Shown: positions 1 through 7,461 of the stretch, piece after piece
How the letters are laid out: each line of letters starts with the position of its first letter
How positions within the stretch are numbered: position 1 is the stretch's first letter
Assembly (NCBI RefSeq): GCF_000237085.1
Contig: NC_016627.1
Location: 4,092,118 to 4,156,117, forward strand
Reading direction: 5' to 3'
Origin: Acetivibrio clariflavus DSM 19732
GTDB taxonomy: Bacteria; Bacillota; Clostridia; Acetivibrionales; Acetivibrionaceae
DNA: 64,000 nt
Translations under genes and position numbers: made by a program
The notes under the pieces: generated by a model
What the model was told of the DNA's origin: nothing
Database searches by the model: none
The model's input: only the letters and a program-made list of their open reading frames with translations

Positions 1-55
1 TAAATACAATATAAATTTTTTTACTTAACAGCCCATATTATTTTTTCATAAGTAA

Positions 56-88
56 AACCCCGATGCTGCATTGCTACAGCCGGGGTTT
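56..88 (-). terminator. Conserved cassette-end stem-loop, copy 1
   Basis: An inverted repeat with arms CCCCG and CGGGG plus an inner CTG/CAG pair is flanked by A-rich and T-rich runs. It lies just beyond the last gene of the toxin locus on the minus strand, so it probably ends that transcript. Nearly the same stem-loop recurs at 2874-2902 and 12954-12983. Confidence 0.7.
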
Positions 89-108
89 ACATCCTAATTT
101 CTATATAA

Positions 109-561
109 CTACAGATATTGCCATGCTACTATCCTCTTTTTTAATGGGTTACATAAAGTTTCCCAAGCTTCCCATGCGTTATCGCCCAATTTACCTGAAT
201 CGCAAAAAAACTTTCCACTTTCCTATACCATTAGCCACATATTCCCATTACTTATCTTACCTACTATTATCATCTTCTCTTTTGCAAATTCCTCAAATGG
301 AGTGGTGCAATAGTAATCTCCAGCATCACCTAAAGCTTTAAAGACGTTTGTATGATGTAAGTCATATTTTCTGAAATTATATTTTTGTATAATTTCTTTT
401 GCATGAGGATTAGGAACAGCTATCTCTAGCATAGCAAACTCAGCAAAAAACTCTTTCACTGCCAAGAAAATTTCAAACTTCCTTTCTACCAACAATTTCA
501 AAATATCTTCTATATCAATTCTTCTTTCTTCAAACCAGCCTGCTTTTTTTAGAATTTGCAT
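109..561 (-). pseudogene. SUKH-3-like immunity protein with premature amber stop
   Basis: The first 112 codons resemble the SUKH-3 family of toxin immunity proteins: the opening KKAGWFEERRID and an FFAEFAMLEI segment fit the family pattern (my recognition, not a search). Translation stops at TAG 223-225, but the same frame continues for 37 more sense codons (GKLGDNAWEAWETL, a typical SUKH-3 ending) to TAG 109-111, giving about 150 codons, the usual family length. The best ribosome site (GGAGG near 593) leads into ATG AGT TAT AAA TAA rather than this frame, so a second lesion near the start is possible. SUKH-3 proteins are known partners of YwqJ-type deaminase toxins, and such a tip lies just upstream (594-974). 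Function inferred from family and context; the amber stop could also be a sequencing error. Confidence 0.65.
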
Positions 562-593
562 TGCATTTTATTTATAACTCATTTTATTCCTCC

Positions 594-974
594 CTAATCA
601 CTTATTATTCTTCCAAATTCTATTAAATTTTTAAATGTACGTTGACAGTTTTGGCAAAGCTCAGCAAATTCTCCACTTTCATAGCTTATTGTCCTCAACA
701 CTATATTTTCAAGCTTTACACCACTTAATATAGCATTTCTTACCGCCCAAACCTCTGCACAATTTTCTATACTCCTACCCACTTCAAAACTTGCAGTACC
801 GTCAAGAGCAAAAATTTTATAAAGGAATGGTACTGCCTCAGCTTTTGCATTTCTTAGAATCGTTCTTAATTCTACCATTTCAAATTTTATAACATGTTCT
901 AATGCAGGTCCCATCATTTCGGAAGCAATCACATAGATAAAAACTCCAACTGTGCAACAACACAGTTGGGGCAA
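594..974 (-). pseudogene. Orphan YwqJ-like deaminase toxin tip
   Basis: This open frame has no ribosome site and opens at a TTG inside a terminator hairpin, so it is a fragment rather than an expressed gene. Residues 15-28 (VIASEMMGPALEH) match an internal stretch of the main toxin (MIASGMMGSALEH), and the DNA matches too (896-939 against 5191-5234). What follows looks like a cytidine-deaminase-fold toxin of the YwqJ type: C72-A73-E74 in ENCAEVWAV and the C107-x-x-C110 pair are the expected zinc-binding and catalytic residues. It is followed by a SUKH-3-like gene, the immunity family usually paired with such toxins. I read it as a silent spare tip. The family assignment rests on motif recognition only. 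Confidence 0.6.
941..969 (-). terminator. Terminator after the pentapeptide immunity gene
   Basis: A perfect 9-bp stem (CCAACTGTG with CACAGTTGG, loop of six) is followed on the minus strand by AGTTTTTAT. It lies about 40 nt beyond the stop of the gene at 1010-1600 and would block transcription into the deaminase tip. Confidence 0.75.
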
Positions 975-1009
975 ATAATTAAGAATTTTGACCTATGGTT
1001 AAACATATT

Positions 1010-1600
1010 TTATAATGAAGCTTTTTCAATTAACCATTTAATTATATCATCACCTTCTATTCTTTTAGGATTATCTTTTGTTCCAATAAAGACATAGTCC
1101 GAGTATATCTCTTCAATGCCTTTTGCACCCTTAAAATTTGTTTCAAATAGCAATGTTCCAGTTAATACTGCACTGGTCAGATCTACATTTTGAAGGTTCG
1201 CATTACTTAAATCTGAACCTCTAAATACTGCACCTCTTAAATCCGAATCTGATAAATCTGAATTGCCTAAGTCTGCATAACTAAAAGATGTTTTAATTGC
1301 TTTACAATTTTTCATTTTTGAATGTCTTAATAAAGCATAATCAAATACAGCTTTACTCAAAACCGATTCTGATAAGTCGGCTTTAAAAAATGATGATTCC
1401 AAAAAATAACACGAATACATATCATTTTCTTTTAAATTACAATTGTCAAAATTTACTTTAACCAAATGAGCATTACATAACTTTTTTCTATTAATTGTAC
1501 ATCTATTAAAACTGATATTTTCAACTTCTATTTTTTTACCAATAAATCCGTTTGATTCAACCCATTTTTGATGTTCTTCCACTAACTTTTTCAATTCCAT
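1010..1600 (-). CDS. Pentapeptide-repeat protein, candidate immunity protein
   Basis: The 196-residue product has pentapeptide repeats of the A(D/N)LxN type across roughly residues 60-165 (for example SDLSDSDLRGAVFRGSDLSN), expected to form a right-handed quadrilateral beta helix. A GGAAGGTGATGATAA ribosome site precedes the ATG. It starts 22 nt after the orphan nuclease-like toxin tip at 1622-2695, the usual toxin-then-immunity order, so I infer that it neutralises that tip. Pentapeptide proteins such as Qnr and MfpA mimic DNA and bind gyrase; whether this one acts as a DNA mimic against a nuclease cannot be told from sequence. No signal peptide is visible, consistent with a cytoplasmic immunity protein. 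Confidence 0.75.
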   Translation of the reverse strand: MELKKLVEEHQKWVESNGFIGKKIEVENISFNRCTINRKKLCNAHLVKVNFDNCNLKENDMYSCYFLESSFFKADLSESVLSKAVFDYALLRHSKMKNCKAIKTSFSYADLGNSDLSDSDLRGAVFRGSDLSNANLQNVDLTSAVLTGTLLFETNFKGAKGIEEIYSDYVFIGTKDNPKRIEGDDIIKWLIEKASL

Positions 1601-1621
1601 TTATCATCACCTTCCAACAAT

Positions 1622-2695
1622 TTATGGCCACCAGACAACTTTATGGGATAAACCTGCCATCTCAACTGCTTTTCTAACTTCATCTATATGTTCTTGAAAC
1701 ATTTTAGATGAATCGACTATCACATTTTCACCTTTACTTATAGATTCTCTTATATCATCCATTGCTTTTTCTAATGAATAACTCTTCGGAGCATATTGAG
1801 AATACCAACCCTTTATATCCCACTTTGTTCCAAAAGCATCTATAAACTCAGCACCTGCTGGATTTGGATCTCTTACGATAGGCCCTGTTATATCTCCTCT
1901 TACTTCTAGTTCTAGACCTATCTGTCTCTCAATCATTGATTTAGCATCAATTTGAAAGTTATGTGCCGGGTCCATTGCCAAAGCTTCATACTCACTTAGA
2001 TTTCTATAGTGGTAGTTACCATTTACTCCATACTTTTTAATCAAATCTCCATAATAATCAGGAGCGTCATTCATTATTTTAACTGCATCTTTACCATTAT
2101 TATTAATAAGATCAATTGCCGTCTTATCATATTTTGATATAGCTTTTGCTGCATCGTCGCCATAATTAGTTATTGCATCTACTGCATCATCTTTGTACTT
2201 CGATACTGCTTCTATTATTTCATCCTGATAATTTGAATTCTTAAAGGCTTCTAAAAAGTCATCGGAATAATTGTATAAATCATCCCCTAGTTTGACAAGC
2301 TTCCTTAACTCATCATCGGTAAAGTTAAATATTTTCTTCATGTTCTCTAGCCAATCCAGGCTATCTTTACCCATTCTTTCTGCAAATTCTTTTATAACAT
2401 CATCCGATACTCCCAACTTCCTTATTTTCTTAATTGCTCTATAAACATCGTAAGCTTCCGCATTTTTTGTAATATTCTTAGCAACGTTTTCTCCAAATAT
2501 TTCTGTGAGTTTTTTCAATGCTAACTTTTTGGCAAAATATTTTAGCAGACTTGATAGTCCAAAGGTGGCTAATGTTAATCTAATATTCCATAATAGATCT
2601 TCTATAAGTTCCTGCCCGGCTTCATAGTCACCATTTTTATAGTTCTTGTGTAGACTTATCGTATTCCACAGACTATAAAGTGCTAAGCCAAACAA
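1622..2695 (-). pseudogene. Orphan toxin module: shared spacer plus alternative nuclease-like tip
   Basis: Residues 1-187 are nearly identical to residues about 442-627 of the main toxin, with the same boundary in DNA (2136-2691 against 4176-4731). The frame opens at TTG with no ribosome site, so it is a 5'-truncated module. After the shared AAKAIS the C-terminal 170 residues are unrelated to the main tip. Around residues 280-296 they hold E...D...WDIKGW, resembling the D...(D/E)xK core of PD-(D/E)xK nucleases; the end is VVWWP. A pentapeptide-repeat candidate immunity gene follows. I infer a stored, unexpressed toxin tip that could be recombined onto the main gene. The nuclease call is from motif shape only. 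Confidence 0.7.
2136..2691 (-). repeat. 556-bp direct repeat, copy A (toxin spacer)
   Basis: The segment matches 4176-4731 base for base at an offset of exactly 2040, with only scattered substitutions and no gap noticed by eye. Identity starts at GATATAGCTTTT and ends at GCTAAGCCAA. It encodes the helical spacer preceding the toxin tip in both genes. Confidence 0.9.
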
Positions 2696-2873
2696 ATCTA
2701 CATATTCTTTTTTAACAGTATCTTATTTTTCTTCTATACATTATCATAAATGCAAATAGATATATTGCTAGAGTAACTTTAGGTTATTTATACTGATCAG
2801 AAACAACTTAATTCATCTTATCTTGATTATTTTTTTCGTCTATTGCAATAACTAAAATTCCAAATATATAAAG

Positions 2874-2902
2874 ACCCCGATGCTGTATTACTACAGTCGG
2901 GG
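2874..2902 (-). terminator. Conserved cassette-end stem-loop, copy 2
   Basis: Arms CCCCGA and TCGGGG plus CTGT/ACAG with loop ATTACT form a strong hairpin 14 nt beyond the stop of the gene at 2916-3377. It is the same design as at 56-88 and 12954-12983. Confidence 0.75.
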
Positions 2903-2915
2903 AATAGAAATAGGC

Positions 2916-3377
2916 TTATTTTACTTCTAAATCAATCAATTCTTCTAAACAATAAATTTTTAACACTTCATCTTTCTGTACAAATATTCTCTTGCACTTA
3001 GGGCAAAAACCAACCTTTCGTGGAAATTCATATGATTCATCTTTTCTGATTTTGTCATCTATTTCATCCAATTCAAAATCATTCACGCTGTAATATTCTT
3101 CTACTTCACCTTTCGTAAATTTCTCACTACATGAACAATTTATATTGTTTAGTTCCGTATATTCAATACTATATGTATATTTTACTTTATTCCTTCTAAA
3201 GTGTAATCTGCCGCAATTTTCACAATTCCAAACTGCTTGTGAGTCAACAAAAGAAAACTCCCCTTTAGCAAATTTGCTTCGTTGAATCCAATTTTCTTTT
3301 GTGTATGTCCAATAAATAACTTTATTCGGTACTATTTTGTCAGACATAACATAGCCACATTTACAAAGCATGCTCAT
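2916..3377 (-). CDS. Zinc-ribbon protein, candidate immunity protein of the main toxin
   Basis: The 153-residue protein has four Cys pairs or clusters (CKCG near 5-8, CENC near 52-55, CSCSE near 82, CPKC near 124-127), suggesting two zinc ribbons; a family name was not recognised. A GGAGGAGAG ribosome site precedes the ATG. It starts 33 nt after the main toxin gene, in the same direction and followed by a terminator, so by position it is the cognate immunity gene (inference). There is no signal peptide. A second copy, broken by a 19-bp duplication, lies at 12995-13499, away from any toxin. Retained extra immunity genes are typical of polymorphic toxin loci. Confidence 0.75.
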   Translation of the reverse strand: MSMLCKCGYVMSDKIVPNKVIYWTYTKENWIQRSKFAKGEFSFVDSQAVWNCENCGRLHFRRNKVKYTYSIEYTELNNINCSCSEKFTKGEVEEYYSVNDFELDEIDDKIRKDESYEFPRKVGFCPKCKRIFVQKDEVLKIYCLEELIDLEVK

Positions 3378-3409
3378 AATTATCTCTCCTCCTTCTTAAA
3401 TGCAACGCA

Positions 3410-6055
3410 TTACCAGAATACATCACCAATATCGCCAAATTTAGTCCATATTTCAACCAATTTATCTGCATATTTCGATTTAATCTTCTCAATAATTATC
3501 TTAGCTTCTTCTAATGTTAAATCCAAATTATTATATGAGCAATCTAATATAAGTTTGTCTGCACCTTTTCCGTCAGGTTTAGAAGTAAAACTTTCATCTG
3601 CATATGCAATAGCTTTAGCAAAAATATTATCATATGTTTTTGCATTTAAGCCTTTAAATTCAATTTCTAATCCATCAATTATAAAGTCGGCCGTACCTGA
3701 AGTTTGCATTGGTGAAATTCTGAACACGTCAAAACCATTCCTTAAATACCTTTCCATTGCAAAAGCTTCTTCCGGTGTAAATTTTTCAGTCAAAATATCT
3801 CCATTTAATTTACCTACCCAAGTTGAAACATCTATCAACCCTTCATCTACAGCATTTTTTAATTTCCACTTTGCAGCATCGTCAAAATGGCTAAACTCCT
3901 CAAACGTATCGATTATTTTCTTCTGTATATAAGATGACGATCGAATATTATTTTGAATAACGTTTATAATATTTTCCTTTGGTACTCCTGCACGTGACAA
4001 CTTTGTGAATCTTACAATATTTTGTTCGGTATCTAGTCCCAATGGTCTTAATGTCTCTATAGCTTCTACAGCAGCCTCGGCTGATTCACGTCCAACAATT
4101 CTGAACTTATCATAATCCGATGGATCAATTCCCAAATCATCCAGTCTTTTGATCAAATCCGGATCGATATTCTTGGATATAGCTTTTGCTGCATCGTCGC
4201 CATAATTAGTTATTGCATCTACTGCATCATCTTTGTACTTCGATACTGCTTCTATTATTTCATCCTGATAATTTGAATTCTTAAAGGCTTCTAAAAAGTC
4301 ATCGGAATAATTGTATAAATCATCCCCTAGTTTGACAAGCTTCCTTAACTCATCATCGGTAAAGTTAAATATTTTCTTCACGTTCTCTAGCCAATCCAGG
4401 CTATCTTTACCCATTCTTTCTGCAAATTCTTTTATAACATCATCCGATACTCCCAACTTCCTTATTTTCTTAACTGCTCTATAAACATCGTAAGCTTCCG
4501 CATTCTTTGTAATATTCTTAGCGACGTTTTCTCCAAATATTTCCGTGAGTTTTTTCAATGCTAACCTTTTGGCAAAATATTTTAGTAGACTTGATAGTCC
4601 AAAGGTGGCTAATGTTAATCCAATATTCCATAATAGATCTTCTATAAGTTCCTGCCCGGCTTCATAGTCACCATTTTTATAGTCCTTGTATAGACTTATC
4701 GTATTCCACAGGCTATAAAGTGCTAAGCCAAGAAAAACAAGTCCTACAATTATTGTTATTACTCCCAGAATCCTGCTTATTGCCAGCGCTTTTATTCCTA
4801 ATGATATCAATTTTACAGACTCTACTACATCCGCTATTCCGAATCCTAAATTAGCAAGGAATGCAAGGTCTGCCTTTATAGATGACGAGCCTCCAGCAAT
4901 GCCTCCACTTATCATGTAGCCTGCTGCACCACTGTCATCCATTACAATATATCCTGCTCCGCTCCAGTCACCTACTTGAACTTCTTCGGCAGCTACTATT
5001 ACTATTTTCCCACTGTTCACCGCATTGCTTATTTCTTCTATTACACTATTGCTTAGATTCAATTTATCTTTCTTTTCTTCAAAGTCTATCTTCGATAGTG
5101 TATAAATTGGAATATCCTCTTCCTGTGCTATTTCCAGAACTTTTATTGTAGATATCGCTTCAACTCCAGTTACTTGTTCCCATATACTGTGCTCCAGTGC
5201 AGACCCCATCATTCCGGAAGCAATCATATAGTTACTTGAAGTATCTTTATCTCCATCTTTACTTACTACCGAGTATACATTTCTATCAACGTCGATATAC
5301 AGTCCGCCACCTGTCAATTCAACCGGAGTCATAAAGAGATACTTTGCATTCACTCTAAAGCCTGTTATACATTCATTTAATTGCCTTACTACCGATACGT
5401 TCATCTGCTCGGCAATCACTTCATCCATAAAGCCCAATTCTGCAAAGTATGATTTAGCTGCAAAATTAAGTATCTCGCCCAATTGCTCATCGGAATATAT
5501 ATCCTTCTCAGTGTACTTTAAGTCCTTTAGTTTATTAGATATATTGTCAATCTCAAATTCAGATATCTTTTGATAATTGAAACCAATATTGTAGTAAGAC
5601 CCTACAACTACATCATTATTTATAATTTCCTTTGATTGTCCTGCTGATTTTATTCCTATTTCAAATTGCTGCCTGTAACCAAGGCCGACTTCTTTACCTC
5701 TTGCAACCGTTTCTCCGTCTATTTTCAATACTGGTACCATTTTTACAAGATATGCAGGTACACTGAATATATCTCCATATTTTTCTATGATAGCTGCATC
5801 CTCTTTTGTAGCCGGTTCGTAAGAAAGTGTTACTTTTTTGTTGAAAAGGTCCACTGATTTGTATTCCAAATTAAAATCCCTAGAACCTGTAAAATTCAAA
5901 CCAAAAGGATCCTGTCCATATATTGCAAAACTTACCACATCTGAATATTGTTCAGACACCTTGTTGAATTTAGCGACTGTACCCCTTGTTTTATACGGTA
6001 GCGATAATGGCAACATCCCAAGCTTTTGCTCCAATATTCTGTTTTCTCCAAACAC
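3410..6055 (-). CDS. Polymorphic toxin, C-terminal part with PD-(D/E)xK-like tip
   Basis: The 881-residue frame opens at GTG inside the end of the transglutaminase-fold gene with no ribosome site. Adding one base near 6070 would join the two frames as ...GTRTYSEVFGENR, so this is probably the C-terminal part of one protein of about 1350 residues. Residues 1-400 are beta-rich; about 405-460 hold hydrophobic segments; 460-627 are a charged helical spacer shared with the orphan module. The tip ends in GTADFIIDGLEIEFKG (about 784-799), matching the D...ExK catalytic pattern of CdiA-type tRNase/PD-(D/E)xK toxins. A candidate immunity gene follows 33 nt later. Likely role: contact-dependent killing of related cells by nucleic acid cleavage. 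The substrate is unknown. Confidence 0.7.
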   Translation of the reverse strand: MFGENRILEQKLGMLPLSLPYKTRGTVAKFNKVSEQYSDVVSFAIYGQDPFGLNFTGSRDFNLEYKSVDLFNKKVTLSYEPATKEDAAIIEKYGDIFSVPAYLVKMVPVLKIDGETVARGKEVGLGYRQQFEIGIKSAGQSKEIINNDVVVGSYYNIGFNYQKISEFEIDNISNKLKDLKYTEKDIYSDEQLGEILNFAAKSYFAELGFMDEVIAEQMNVSVVRQLNECITGFRVNAKYLFMTPVELTGGGLYIDVDRNVYSVVSKDGDKDTSSNYMIASGMMGSALEHSIWEQVTGVEAISTIKVLEIAQEEDIPIYTLSKIDFEEKKDKLNLSNSVIEEISNAVNSGKIVIVAAEEVQVGDWSGAGYIVMDDSGAAGYMISGGIAGGSSSIKADLAFLANLGFGIADVVESVKLISLGIKALAISRILGVITIIVGLVFLGLALYSLWNTISLYKDYKNGDYEAGQELIEDLLWNIGLTLATFGLSSLLKYFAKRLALKKLTEIFGENVAKNITKNAEAYDVYRAVKKIRKLGVSDDVIKEFAERMGKDSLDWLENVKKIFNFTDDELRKLVKLGDDLYNYSDDFLEAFKNSNYQDEIIEAVSKYKDDAVDAITNYGDDAAKAISKNIDPDLIKRLDDLGIDPSDYDKFRIVGRESAEAAVEAIETLRPLGLDTEQNIVRFTKLSRAGVPKENIINVIQNNIRSSSYIQKKIIDTFEEFSHFDDAAKWKLKNAVDEGLIDVSTWVGKLNGDILTEKFTPEEAFAMERYLRNGFDVFRISPMQTSGTADFIIDGLEIEFKGLNAKTYDNIFAKAIAYADESFTSKPDGKGADKLILDCSYNNLDLTLEEAKIIIEKIKSKYADKLVEIWTKFGDIGDVFW
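4176..4731 (-). repeat. 556-bp direct repeat, copy B (toxin spacer)
   Basis: This is the copy inside the intact toxin frame, matching 2136-2691. A crossover between the copies would remove 2040 bp including the present tip and its immunity gene and place the orphan tip on the main toxin, in frame. Confidence 0.9.
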
Positions 6056-7461
6056 TTCCGAATAGGTCTTGTTCCTAGGTTATTGTATGTAATATAGTTT
6101 TCAAGCCTCTGTACTGCTTCAGTTATTAACTCATCGTATGCATCTGTATCTACTCCTGTCGCCTTGCCTGTTTCCTTATCAATGGTCATTATCCTTTGGT
6201 TGAATGTATTAAGGTCAACGCCTATAACCTCTTGTAAGCTAGTAAGTCCTTCTACTCTCTGATACTTCTTGAACGAAGGGTCAAGCGGTACCCATATACT
6301 TTGCCCTTCATTTTTTAATCCTCTGTATATTCCGTAAGGAACATAGGCTTCAACCCATACATGTTCCACACAGACAGCAGCTATTTTTCCTCCTGATACC
6401 AATGTTGTAACAGGTATGCCTGCTGCTGCAAGAATTTTGGCAGCTGCTTCCGGTGTGTCAGCTTGCGTCCATTCCATTGCTTTATCTATATCAATTTCAG
6501 CAAGACCCCTTACATATCTTGCAGGTATGTTTTTGTACCTTAGCATTGCTATTAATAGAGAAGCCTGATCATAGTCATTACCTGATTTATGAGCCAGTGT
6601 TCCAGCTGCACCTTTTCTTGAACCGTAATATGGCTCAAAATCAATATTGTTTCTTACATACTCATACATGTTAACAGCAGTACCAAGGGAATCTGCAAGC
6701 TCTTTTATTTGGTCGTTAAGCCTTGTTTCTTGTGTTTCTGCCAAATCCTCAGGTTGTGGTTCTTTAGGGAGTTCTTTAAGATTATTTTCCTTCACTCCAT
6801 TCATGTATAAAGTCGCCGCTTCGGCTCCCGTTGATGCAACTTTAGGTTGCTCCGACAAATTCCTGTGCGGCAAATTGCTTCCAAGAGGATTTTCAGGCTG
6901 TTCAGGCATAAAGAGTTTATCCACTTTTGCTAGTTTTTCCTCTATATGCACAGCATCCGATTCATCCAAACTGTTAACATTTTTTGATATATACTCCAAT
7001 TCCTCAAATATTGTTTTTAATTCTAAAAGCTTTGATAGAATTTGAGCTCTAAACTCACTATTTCTCTTCAGTACTTCTTTGTTACCCAACTCTTCCAATA
7101 TCTTTTCGTTTTTATCCAATTCTTCAATAATAGACCTGTTATAATCATTCAAAAGTTTAATGGTATCATTTACACTTTTTCTAAACTGAGTTATATCATT
7201 ATCTTTATAAGCTTGTTTTAAAATGTCATAGCATGAGTTTAGCTTTACTGCCAGACTTCCGGCTTGTGTACTGGCCTCTGACTGTGATATAGCATTGTCA
7301 TCATTTTCGAAATTTTTCTTATATATCAAATCAGTTAATGTCTGTGAATCCAACACCATTTCAATTGCCAGAACTTCTTGAGAAGGAAGTGCAAAAGTCA
7401 AAGCCAAGACGATAATTAAAAACATCGCAATATTTTTCATAATTCTATTATTCAACATCAT
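5932..7461 (-). CDS. Transglutaminase-fold secreted protein, N-terminal part of the toxin
   Basis: The N-terminus is a signal peptide (MKNIAMFLIIVLALTFALPS, from the internal ATG near 7440; the frame opens at 7461). Helical, coiled-coil-rich sequence spans about 40-190, then a transglutaminase-like domain about 240-410. His in VEHVWVEAYV and Asp in VPLDPSFK are present, but the nucleophile position reads YDQASLL instead of the expected Cys, so the domain is probably non-catalytic or processed differently. The frame overlaps the VWA/SLH gene by 14 nt (ATG within GGGGGGTAGATG), suggesting translational coupling. The last 45 residues appear to be out-of-frame after about 6070, where a one-base loss separates it from the toxin at 3410-6055. 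Confidence 0.7.
   Translation of the reverse strand: MMLNNRIMKNIAMFLIIVLALTFALPSQEVLAIEMVLDSQTLTDLIYKKNFENDDNAISQSEASTQAGSLAVKLNSCYDILKQAYKDNDITQFRKSVNDTIKLLNDYNRSIIEELDKNEKILEELGNKEVLKRNSEFRAQILSKLLELKTIFEELEYISKNVNSLDESDAVHIEEKLAKVDKLFMPEQPENPLGSNLPHRNLSEQPKVASTGAEAATLYMNGVKENNLKELPKEPQPEDLAETQETRLNDQIKELADSLGTAVNMYEYVRNNIDFEPYYGSRKGAAGTLAHKSGNDYDQASLLIAMLRYKNIPARYVRGLAEIDIDKAMEWTQADTPEAAAKILAAAGIPVTTLVSGGKIAAVCVEHVWVEAYVPYGIYRGLKNEGQSIWVPLDPSFKKYQRVEGLTSLQEVIGVDLNTFNQRIMTIDKETGKATGVDTDAYDELITEAVQRLENYITYNNLGTRPIRKCLEKTEYWSKSLGCCHYRYRIKQGVQSLNSTRCLNNIQMW

Larger units (their letters stand above)
2743..3385 (-). repeat. Immunity-cassette repeat, copy A
   Basis: This block (tail beginning ATCATAAATGCAAATA, stem-loop terminator, zinc-ribbon immunity gene) is repeated at 12861-13505. 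The copies differ by substitutions and small indels, including a 19-bp tandem duplication in the distant copy. Confidence 0.85.
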
